NCBI GenBank assembly: GCA_015061665.1
Contig: SUWC01000007.1
Coordinates: 1-64,000, forward strand
DNA: 64,000 nt
Origin: Lentisphaerota bacterium
Lineage (GTDB): Bacteria > Verrucomicrobiota > Kiritimatiellia > RFP12 > UBA1067
Reading direction: 5' to 3'
Within the stretch, counting starts at the first letter, position 1. Every line of letters begins with the position of its first letter. This document shows, in pieces, positions 35,181-43,557 of the stretch. Under the pieces are notes generated by a model. It was given only the letters and a program-made list of their open reading frames with translations. It searched no databases and had not been told where the DNA came from. A program made the position numbers and the translations under genes.

Positions 35181-37067
35181 TCACTGAAACAAGCCCGTCA
35201 GCCAGCTCCAGAAGCCAGACTTCTGCTCGCTGCGCACCGCCTTGCCCTCCGCAAAGGTGAACTCGTAAGTGCCGTCAAAGAGCGGCGCGGTGAACACAAC
35301 CCTGCTGAACCCGACGTTTGCAGTATCACACGACAGTTCTCCTCGTGGATTGCGTTCGACGGACCATGAACCAGGCCTGGACGAATATACAAGCATTCTC
35401 CGCCCGTTGGAATTCAACAGGACTCCGCCGTCTACGACAGATGCCTCGGTCCTCGTCTGAAACGCCCACCTGTAGGTGTGATCGCCGCAGACACCCCAGA
35501 AGGAGTCAGCGACCGTAAAAGCGCCGCCGGAGAGGCGAAAAGTGCGCTCGGCCGTTCCGACATAAGCCGGGTACAGCCCAGCCGTGTCTGCCGCGAAGGA
35601 CGCATCGTCGAGCTTCGCCAGCTTTACCGCCGCGTCGACCTTCGGCTGCTCGTCGTCGATGGTGAAGACGGAATGCGCGCGCTCACTGTACCTGAACACG
35701 CTCCACCTTGAGCTTGACTGCGCCATGTTCCATACGTCGATCCCGGCGGTCTCGAGCGTATTGTAATTCTCCGTCCCGCCGTCGCACACCCAGCGCACCG
35801 CCCATCCTGCGCCAAAGGTCTCGTAGACAAACGAGCCCGCATCCATGTGCCCGTGGCTGAAGGACGCCCTCCCTCCCTTGACTGCAACCCAGTGCGAGGA
35901 GTCGCCTATCAGACCGACAGGCTGTTCGTCGTGATGGAAATATCGCGCGCCGTCAAGCGGAGTGCGCCCTGACTCGCCTGGACGCCACCACATAGCGAAT
36001 GCGATCGGCCAGGAGATGCCGCACATCTTCGTCCGAGCACACTTCTCCAGCTTCTCGTTTTCGTATGCGTACCACTCGGGGTGACCGGACCTTGCGCCAA
36101 GCCAGAACATGCTCCACTCAACCCCGCGGTAAAAGCCGTCAGCGGTGGCGTTGCGGTCCGAAAAGTCAAAGTACTCACCGCTCGGTGCGGTTATCGCGTC
36201 TATGAAAGCGCCCGTTAGGGATACACCCGGCATGTCAAACAGTCCGAAATCCGTTCCGCACGTCTTGCCCAGCATGTCCATTAAAAGAACGTAGTAGTCC
36301 GTACCGTAGCTCCAGTAGGCCGGGCCTTCGGGGTAGACGCCGAAAGGAGCGTACGCCGTCGCGCCGGCTTTCGCCGCGCGGCAGCAGTCCGCTACAACTT
36401 GCGCGGACGACTCAAGCCGCCCTTCGTCTCGCGCGATTGCAAGCGCGGCCGCCGCAACGCCGCAACCGCATACCTGCGACCAGTTGATCTTGGAGTCCCA
36501 GAACCAGTGCCCGGCGGAAGCCGCTATGCACTTCTCCGCAAGGGCATCGGAGACCTTTTTCCTTTCGTCGACGGACATCACGTCCCAGCAGGCGTCATAT
36601 CCGAGCGCCACGCCAAGGCCGACCATGGCCGAATCCAGGAAATGCGAAGGATTCCAATCTACGTAGTCCGCCGCAGCCAGCATCTCGGCGATGCAGCGAC
36701 GCGCATACTTCCCGTCTTCTGTCGCAAGATAGGCCGCGGCGAGAAGGTGGCTCCGCGAACCGATGTCCGTCAGCATCCGCTTCCCGACAATGGTGCGCGG
36801 GAAAGGCGCCTTCGGCATGAGCTCGTCCGCCCTCGCGACAATGCTGGCGCGGAACGCGGACATCGCGGGCGAATCCTTACGGCCGAGGCGCCTGCGGAAT
36901 TCCCCGGCCCCGCCCTTTCCGTAGAGCAGGTATGGATGCCTTTCCGGAAGAGACGTCTCGAACGCTGCAAGCACGTCCGACTTGTCAGGGTGCCCTGCCG
37001 GCGGCCTTGCTCCGGCCGCCGCGAAGGACATGACAACGCCTGCCAACAGTAGAAGCGCCGCTCGCAT
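35181..37067 (-). CDS. Heparinase II/III-like polysaccharide lyase, secreted
   Basis: 628 aa; ASFSHGHMDAGSFVYETFGAGWAVRWVCDGGTENY typical of heparinase II/III family; signal peptide. Confidence 0.83.
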   Translation of the reverse strand: MRAALLLLAGVVMSFAAAGARPPAGHPDKSDVLAAFETSLPERHPYLLYGKGGAGEFRRRLGRKDSPAMSAFRASIVARADELMPKAPFPRTIVGKRMLTDIGSRSHLLAAAYLATEDGKYARRCIAEMLAAADYVDWNPSHFLDSAMVGLGVALGYDACWDVMSVDERKKVSDALAEKCIAASAGHWFWDSKINWSQVCGCGVAAAALAIARDEGRLESSAQVVADCCRAAKAGATAYAPFGVYPEGPAYWSYGTDYYVLLMDMLGKTCGTDFGLFDMPGVSLTGAFIDAITAPSGEYFDFSDRNATADGFYRGVEWSMFWLGARSGHPEWYAYENEKLEKCARTKMCGISWPIAFAMWWRPGESGRTPLDGARYFHHDEQPVGLIGDSSHWVAVKGGRASFSHGHMDAGSFVYETFGAGWAVRWVCDGGTENYNTLETAGIDVWNMAQSSSRWSVFRYSERAHSVFTIDDEQPKVDAAVKLAKLDDASFAADTAGLYPAYVGTAERTFRLSGGAFTVADSFWGVCGDHTYRWAFQTRTEASVVDGGVLLNSNGRRMLVYSSRPGSWSVERNPRGELSCDTANVGFSRVVFTAPLFDGTYEFTFAEGKAVRSEQKSGFWSWLTGLFQ

Positions 37068-37071
37068 CAGC

Positions 37072-38316
37072 CTACTCCATGTTCTTAAGGCGCAGCAGGG
37101 CCTCTAGGAAATAATAGTCGGCGTAGTTGAGCGGAACGTCTACCTCCTCTCCTCCTGGCTTGTGCGCGACGGAATGCTTCAGCAGCCAGTGGCCGACCTC
37201 GTCGCCTTCGGAGAAGTACGCGGGGGAGGCGAGCGAGGCGAGCTGCTTAACCGCGAATGCGCGGTAGGACGCCCCCTTCTCGCCGCCGACATGGCCCGAA
37301 AGCTCAAGGAGTCCGCACGCCATCACAGCCGCGGCGGAACTGTCGCGCTCCTCGCCGGGCGCGCCGTAGTCCCAGAAGGGAACCCCATCCTCTGGCATGT
37401 TTGGGTTGTTGATCGCGAAGTCGGAGACCTTCTGCGCAAACTCAAGGTACGACCTGTCCCCGGTCTCGCGGTACATCATCGTGTAGCCGTAGATCGCCCA
37501 GGACTGCCCGCGCGACCAGGCCGTCTCGCATGAGAGTCCCTGCCCGCGGCGGATTTCCTGCACGACGCCGAGAAAGCCCGGGCGCTGGTCGTAGTTAAGC
37601 ACGTGATACGTTCCGCCGTCCTTGCGGAAGTGGTGCTTCATCGTGACGGATGCGTGCGATCGCGCGACCTTGTCGTAGAAGTCTGCCTTTCCGCAGGCGT
37701 CCTCGAACGACTTGCATGGATGCTTGGCCGCCCACTCCAGGAGTTCGAGGTTCATCATGTTGTCTGGGATGACGAGGAAGTTCGTCTTGTCGCCGATCTG
37801 GCCCCAGCTACGGATGAGCCCGAGGTCCTCGCTGAAGCGCTTCGCGAGGCTTCCTGCGGTCTCGAAAAGGATCGCGTCGTACCTGTCGGTCTTGAGGATT
37901 CGACGGGCGTTGCCGTAGGAACAGTACATCAGAAATCCTGTGTCGTGGTGGGTGCTGTTGGACCTGTGCGGCTCCAGCAGCTCGGTCCAGACGATTGCGC
38001 GTTCCTTGAAGAACTTGTCGCCGGTAGCCTCATAGAGATACCAGAGCGCGCCCGGGTAGTGCCCGGAGGTCCACCAGCTGACGTCGCGCATGTCAAGTTC
38101 GCCCTTGGAGCGGTTGTAGCTGTACGGCAAGAGCTTTGTCCCGACAGTGCCCCTGTCCATACGTGCGGTCGCGGCCGCGTCGAGGGCCTTGTAGTGCGCG
38201 GCGGACTTCGTGAAAATCTCCGGAATCGCGGCCCTGAGCGCGCCTTCGCCCGCGTCGGCCCAGAGGGACGCCGATGCAACCATGGCCAGCGACACGACAA
38301 CTGCGTATTTCTTCAT
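37072..38316 (-). CDS. Unsaturated glucuronyl hydrolase-like (GH88/GH105)
   Basis: 414 aa; DVSWWTSGHYPGALWYLYEATGD, GFLMYCSYGNA, ETAWSRGQSWAIYGYTMMYRETGDRSYLEFAQKVSDFAINN. Confidence 0.9.
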   Translation of the reverse strand: MKKYAVVVSLAMVASASLWADAGEGALRAAIPEIFTKSAAHYKALDAAATARMDRGTVGTKLLPYSYNRSKGELDMRDVSWWTSGHYPGALWYLYEATGDKFFKERAIVWTELLEPHRSNSTHHDTGFLMYCSYGNARRILKTDRYDAILFETAGSLAKRFSEDLGLIRSWGQIGDKTNFLVIPDNMMNLELLEWAAKHPCKSFEDACGKADFYDKVARSHASVTMKHHFRKDGGTYHVLNYDQRPGFLGVVQEIRRGQGLSCETAWSRGQSWAIYGYTMMYRETGDRSYLEFAQKVSDFAINNPNMPEDGVPFWDYGAPGEERDSSAAAVMACGLLELSGHVGGEKGASYRAFAVKQLASLASPAYFSEGDEVGHWLLKHSVAHKPGGEEVDVPLNYADYYFLEALLRLKNME

Positions 38317-38356
38317 GACTGTTTTTCCTTTCCTTTGCGATTTTCTGCGGGGACGG

Positions 38357-40588
38357 TTATCTGATCACAACCGAAAAACCATACCTCGTCCTGCGGAAGT
38401 TCACGGAAATGTCGCCGTCGTCGTCGACGAAAACACGGGCCGCATAGTCTCCCATATTGCCGGACGTGCGGCACGTCACGCCTTCCAGCGCGTAGGGCGC
38501 ATACCGGCATCCCCTGACGATCTTGCAGGTTTCGCCCGCCTTCGGAACGTCCGTAGGCCTTCTGTCGGACGAAAGGACGATTTCGGCGCCAGGTTCGATG
38601 GTGAAGAACTCGGCGGAGAGAGACGGACGCTTGGCGTCGCCGAGCCTGAACTCAAGTGCCGCGCCCGACCTTACGTTGACGGGGCCTCCAACGACTCTGT
38701 CGGCGCTTATGACAGCCGATCCGGAATCGACATCGAGGCCAATGGTTGCCGGAAGGTCGGCCGCGATAGTCACCGAACCCAGTCCCGAGACACCGACAGC
38801 ACCGCAACCACGGATATCGGCTCTGAGGTCCATCTCCTGCGCCTCGGCAGGCGCTAGCGCCAGCTTGACGCTGTCCAGACGAATCGGCGAAGGCCCGGGG
38901 TTAAACTCTGATTCGACCGTGACGGTGTGGTGCTTCTTCGCCGGCATGTCGATCGTCAGGTGGTTGACCATAAGCGTGTCATGCGCGCCGTCTACACTCG
39001 CGCCGACTACGTTGGTCACCGCGACAAAAGAGAATCCGGTGCCGTCCGACGTTCCAGGATTGAAGCCCGGCACGTACTCCGGGTGAGTGCCGCCGTTGTA
39101 GTTGTAGTGGGCGCTGGCGATCTTCGCATAGACGTCGCCGAACTGCTCCTGCATCAGGAATCTTATGGAGTAGAGCGTGTTACCCCTGAGCCACTGGTAA
39201 TAGCTCTGCGTCGTGTAGGCCTGCGCCGTGCGGAGATAGTTGAACGCAACACTCCAGTTGGAAACCCCGTCCTTGTTGACCGCCATTGACGACGGACCGA
39301 GCGTGGCATCCGAAAGGCTGACGTCATCCCACAGTTTCACCCATCCGTCCTCGCGCAGGATGCACTCTCCGTAGTCGCCGACGATGTGCGAGGCGGGGCG
39401 GAAACGGACCTTGAGGTTTCGGATGGCGATCTTGCCGACAGTCTCTACGCCGTTCTCCCCGACAACATCCGTCACGTCGAGCGCCACGCCCGTCTGCACA
39501 TCCTGTCCAAAACCAGGGCCGAACGGCGAATCGATTGCCGCATAATTCGGGCTGTCGCCGGAGCCCTTGTACTGATGCCCAGCCCAGATCACGCGGCACT
39601 GCACGTCCGCATTCACCTGGTCGAACTGGACAACCGCTCCGGCACGGCGCTTCGAGTTGTTCTCGTCGACTTCGGCGAGCAGGTACATCTTCACCGTCGT
39701 GCCTCCGTTCGTCACGACGACCTGGTAGCTCTGGGCTTCCGCCCATGGCACCGTGACGACATGTCCACTCTGCTCAACCTTCAAGCTAACGTCGCCGCTC
39801 ATGCCGACTATGTCTTCAACGCGAAGGTTGCGCGCAACCGTCACGCCAGCAGACGAATCCGCGGGCTTTATGCAGGGGAGGTATCCGTAGGTCTCTTCGT
39901 CAAGCCCCGAGGTGTCCGTGCTGGTGAACACGATTTCCAACGGTGCAGCGGAAACATCGGCCCCTTCTCTCAAGACAAATCCGAGATCCGCAAGAGCGCG
40001 GACTTTGTAGGCGACAGAGTACAGCGTATTTGTGACCACATCAAGATCACCGCCTTCCGTCGTCATGTCCATCTGTCCGGCCGTATAGTTGGCCATGTAC
40101 CGTCCCTTCACGATTCTGGCCTTGACATCAAGACCTTCCTGTCGATACTGCATCACGAATCCGTATGTGGCGGATGACCCCTGGCCATTCATCTGAAGCT
40201 GGCACTGGACGGAGCCATCCACCTCGTTCGTCGTGACAAAGTAGCATCCGGCTTCCTGCCAGTAGCACTGGTCGCCGCTTCCGGCGCTGATCTTGCCTGT
40301 GAAGCTCGCGATGTCCGTCAGCTTGACGTTCTTCCAGACGACCTCGTCAACGCCGAGAGGACCGCCCTCTGGGTAGAACACTCCGGGGCGGACGGTGAGG
40401 GTCGCATTCGCAGGAACAACGTAACCTGCGCTCAGGCTCGTGTCCGCGTTGACTTCATGGCGGTCTGCCTCGGAAACGGCCGGCGCTGAGGCAAGAGCCG
40501 TTACTGATGCCATTGCCATGAATGCGGCGACGGCCAGCCTGATATCCTTTTTTACACTTGCGTCGAGTTTTGTTTTAAGGTCTTTCAT
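38357..40588 (-). CDS. Large secreted protein of unknown function (beta-rich), C-terminus YGFSVVIR
   Basis: 743 aa; signal-peptide-like region after MKDLKTKLDASVKKDIRLAVAAFMAMASVTALASA; no confident family. Confidence 0.7.
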   Translation of the reverse strand: MKDLKTKLDASVKKDIRLAVAAFMAMASVTALASAPAVSEADRHEVNADTSLSAGYVVPANATLTVRPGVFYPEGGPLGVDEVVWKNVKLTDIASFTGKISAGSGDQCYWQEAGCYFVTTNEVDGSVQCQLQMNGQGSSATYGFVMQYRQEGLDVKARIVKGRYMANYTAGQMDMTTEGGDLDVVTNTLYSVAYKVRALADLGFVLREGADVSAAPLEIVFTSTDTSGLDEETYGYLPCIKPADSSAGVTVARNLRVEDIVGMSGDVSLKVEQSGHVVTVPWAEAQSYQVVVTNGGTTVKMYLLAEVDENNSKRRAGAVVQFDQVNADVQCRVIWAGHQYKGSGDSPNYAAIDSPFGPGFGQDVQTGVALDVTDVVGENGVETVGKIAIRNLKVRFRPASHIVGDYGECILREDGWVKLWDDVSLSDATLGPSSMAVNKDGVSNWSVAFNYLRTAQAYTTQSYYQWLRGNTLYSIRFLMQEQFGDVYAKIASAHYNYNGGTHPEYVPGFNPGTSDGTGFSFVAVTNVVGASVDGAHDTLMVNHLTIDMPAKKHHTVTVESEFNPGPSPIRLDSVKLALAPAEAQEMDLRADIRGCGAVGVSGLGSVTIAADLPATIGLDVDSGSAVISADRVVGGPVNVRSGAALEFRLGDAKRPSLSAEFFTIEPGAEIVLSSDRRPTDVPKAGETCKIVRGCRYAPYALEGVTCRTSGNMGDYAARVFVDDDGDISVNFRRTRYGFSVVIR

Positions 40589-40667
40589 TTTGGCTCTCCT
40601 GATGCGGAGGTTTCCTTTGCCCCGCTTTCTGCCGCTATTTTAGCATTTCACCCCATTGATGTACAAC

Positions 40668-40681
40668 TGCACTTTGGTGCA
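40668..40681 (-). promoter_or_regulatory. Operator site H (TGCACTTTGGTGCA), with -10 at 40637-40642
   Basis: 25 bp upstream of TAAAAT for the 743-aa gene/GH88/heparinase operon. Confidence 0.58.
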
Positions 40682-40836
40682 GGGCGGACGTAGGGTTTTA
40701 AGAATGCTCCGCATTCAAATCTCGCGTTGAGATCCGGAGCGTTCGGTAGGGCGCAATCACCGATCGCGCCGCACAAACAGCCTTGCAGGATAGTTGGGCG
40801 GTTGCACTGAACAGAAGTTTATGCGATAATAGAGGC

Positions 40837-42927
40837 ATGTCCGACAGTGCTAAAAAATATCTGCTCGCTTCTCTGGCCCTGCTGGCTGCAGGGGCGTACG
40901 CCGACGAGCCGCGCACCATTCCCGTTGCAGAGGCGCGAAAGATCGCCGCAACGGGAGCAAGGTACGAAGTCGAGGGCGAAGTAATATCCTCGACGCGGTA
41001 CTGGAGCGCGATACAGGACGACACTGGCGTCATGCAGGTGCGCAACTGGACGTCGCCGTGGGAACTTGGCGACATAGTCCGCATGACGATTGAAACAGTC
41101 GCCCCTTCCAACGACTCTCCTGGCTACGTCCGCCGAATAGTACGCCGCTCGCAGGTGACAGGTCACCGCGCGCCTAAGCCTCCGCAAGAAGTCAGGTCTT
41201 ACGACGTGAGCCGCGGACGGATCGAGCCGCTCTCGCCCGTCATACTGCGCGGGACCGTGACGAGCGCGATTCCAGACGACATCGACGGCGCATGGAGTTT
41301 CCTGATCGTCGAAAGCGAAGGCGACCAGGCGATCGTTTCGCTGAGATGGCCGGACGCCTCGGCGCGCCGCGACATGTCGCACCTCATCGACGCCGAAGTG
41401 TCCGTCAGCGGCATATTCCTCCGACAGGGAGACGGCGGAAGACAATTCATGGGGCGCAACATTCTGATAGAAAGCACCAACTCCATATCAGTCGTACAGG
41501 CAGCGCCCGTCGACCCCTTCGCCTCGGCAAGTCCGCTCAAGCTGGACTGGCCGACTGACATAACGGCGATAGCGGACGGACACCGCCGACTCGCCGTCGG
41601 CACGGTGACGGCAAGCTGGATGGGGCGCAACTTCGTCCTGAAGACGGACGACGGGCACCCGATAACCGTGAAACTGCCAGCTGGACACGCGCTTCCGAAG
41701 ACGGGCATGCGCGTCGAAGCGGCAGGGTTCGTGCGGCAGACCCCATTCGTCATGAAGCTGTCGAACGGGCTATGGCGCGAGGTTGACGGGCCCGCCCCCA
41801 TGCAACTGCCGCTCCATGTCGAAGCAAGGCAGCTGTTCTCGGACGTCCATGGAAATCCCGTTGTAAACGTCCGCTATCACGGGCACCTCGTTAGCCTCAC
41901 GGGCACGATTAGGGAGGTGTTCAACCTAGACTCCCCAACGCGCATTCTCGCGCTCAACTGCGACGGAAACCCGATAATGGCAATTGCGGAGAACATGCAG
42001 CTGCCGCCCCCGGGAAGCGTCGTGGAGGTAACTGGCATCTGCATCGCAAACGAGAACTCGGATTCCGACGACCTGATCCGCCTGTCTGGGCTGACGGTCG
42101 TGCTTCGCGACCAAAGCGACCTCAAGGTACTGCAGTACCCGCCATGGTGGACGGTCGACCGACTGCTCGTCGTCATCGGCATTCTGTTCGCGTCGATAGC
42201 GGTCGCGGCATTCTGGGTGGCGTGGCTCAACAAGCTCATCAGAAGGCGCAGCAGAGAGCTGCTCAAGGAACAGATCGCGCACACCGAGTCCGAGCTGCGC
42301 ATCGGCGAGAGGACGCGACTTGCGGTAGAACTGCACGACTCCCTCTCCCAGAGCCTGGCTGCGCTTTCGTTCCAGATTTCGTCCGCGCGTTCCGCAAAGG
42401 CAGCCGGCATGGACGAGGCGGAGCGCGCTCACCTGTCGAAGGCCGAGAAGATGCTGGATGCCAGCCGGACGGAACTGCGGCACTGCCTGTTTGACCTGCG
42501 CAGCAACACGCTGGAGGAGCGCAACATAGAGACCGCGATCCTCAAGACGCTGAAGGCCGACACCGCCGAGGCCGAGATAAACATCGACTTCCACGTAACG
42601 CGCTCGCGCTTGAACGACACAACCGCGCACGCGACGCTGATGATCATCCGCGAACTCGTCTCCAACGCAATCCGCCACGGCGAGGCAAAGCACATCATGA
42701 TATCAGGCGGGATCAAAGGCAGCATCTTCTCATTCTCGGTGACGGACGACGGAACAGGGTTCGACGTAGCGAGCCGCCCTGGCCAGAACGAGGGGCACTT
42801 CGGCCTGGCCGGAGTGCATCAGCGGGTCAGCAACCTCGGCGGCACGTTCGACCTTCGGTCTTCGCCCGGCAAAGGGACTACGGCAACTGTCACGATTCAA
42901 CTGACCAACCACACCAAACATAAATGA
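40837..42927 (+). CDS. Sensor histidine kinase (HisKA_3/HATPase) with several N-terminal OB-like modules
   Basis: Start MSDSAKKYLLASLALLAAGAYA at 40837; RTRLAVELHDSLSQSLAALSFQISSAR; ELVSNAIRHGEAKHIMISGG; FGLAGVHQRVSNLGG. Confidence 0.9.
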   Translation: MSDSAKKYLLASLALLAAGAYADEPRTIPVAEARKIAATGARYEVEGEVISSTRYWSAIQDDTGVMQVRNWTSPWELGDIVRMTIETVAPSNDSPGYVRRIVRRSQVTGHRAPKPPQEVRSYDVSRGRIEPLSPVILRGTVTSAIPDDIDGAWSFLIVESEGDQAIVSLRWPDASARRDMSHLIDAEVSVSGIFLRQGDGGRQFMGRNILIESTNSISVVQAAPVDPFASASPLKLDWPTDITAIADGHRRLAVGTVTASWMGRNFVLKTDDGHPITVKLPAGHALPKTGMRVEAAGFVRQTPFVMKLSNGLWREVDGPAPMQLPLHVEARQLFSDVHGNPVVNVRYHGHLVSLTGTIREVFNLDSPTRILALNCDGNPIMAIAENMQLPPPGSVVEVTGICIANENSDSDDLIRLSGLTVVLRDQSDLKVLQYPPWWTVDRLLVVIGILFASIAVAAFWVAWLNKLIRRRSRELLKEQIAHTESELRIGERTRLAVELHDSLSQSLAALSFQISSARSAKAAGMDEAERAHLSKAEKMLDASRTELRHCLFDLRSNTLEERNIETAILKTLKADTAEAEINIDFHVTRSRLNDTTAHATLMIIRELVSNAIRHGEAKHIMISGGIKGSIFSFSVTDDGTGFDVASRPGQNEGHFGLAGVHQRVSNLGGTFDLRSSPGKGTTATVTIQLTNHTKHK

Positions 42928-43550
42928 CCATGGAAAAGACACGCATACTCATCGCAGACGACCATTCGCTCGTTAGGATGGGTCTGTCCTCCCTCATCGG
43001 ATACCAACAAGACATGGAGGTCGTCGGAGAGGCGGAGGACGGCGAGATGGCCGTGGAACGCACGCTCGCGCTCAAGCCCGACGTCGTGATCATGGATATC
43101 GTCATGCCGAAGCTGGATGGAGCGTCCGCGACGGAGCGCATACTCGCGGCCTCGCCTGCCACAAAGATATTCCTCCTAACGTCCTTCGGCAACTCGGCCG
43201 ACCTTCTGAAGGCAGTAGTGGCCGGCGCAAGGGGCGCGTTCCTCAAGGACTCGCCCAACGACCAGCTTCTCGACGCGGTCCGGCGCGTGGCAAAGGGCGA
43301 GACGGTCATACAGAAGGTAATCCAGCAGCAGATGGACGAGGCACCGTACCTGCTTTCGCTCTCACCACGCCAAATCGAGATACTGCACTCCGCGTCATGC
43401 GGGTTCAGCACGGAAGACATAGCTCGTCAGTTCGGCATCACGCCAGACGGCGTCAAGAAGCACTTCGCCTCCATCTGCGCGAAGCTGGGCGCTTCCACGC
43501 GGACAGAGGCGATAGCGATCGCACTGCGCAGGCAGCTGCTAAAGGTTTAG
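42924..43550 (+). CDS. NarL/FixJ (LuxR-type) response regulator
   Basis: 208 aa; KTRILIADDHSLVRMGLSSLIGYQ; LSPRQIEILHSASCGFSTEDIARQFGITPDGVKKHFASICAKL; 4-bp overlap with kinase. Confidence 0.94.
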   Translation: MTMEKTRILIADDHSLVRMGLSSLIGYQQDMEVVGEAEDGEMAVERTLALKPDVVIMDIVMPKLDGASATERILAASPATKIFLLTSFGNSADLLKAVVAGARGAFLKDSPNDQLLDAVRRVAKGETVIQKVIQQQMDEAPYLLSLSPRQIEILHSASCGFSTEDIARQFGITPDGVKKHFASICAKLGASTRTEAIAIALRRQLLKV

Positions 43551-43557
43551 CGGACCG

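Noticed and set aside
40784-40806. Possible operator copy upstream of the second kinase (TTGCAGGATAGTTGGGCGGTTGCAC)
   Set aside because: Does not fit the 14-bp two-half-site pattern; only a loose TGCA resemblance.
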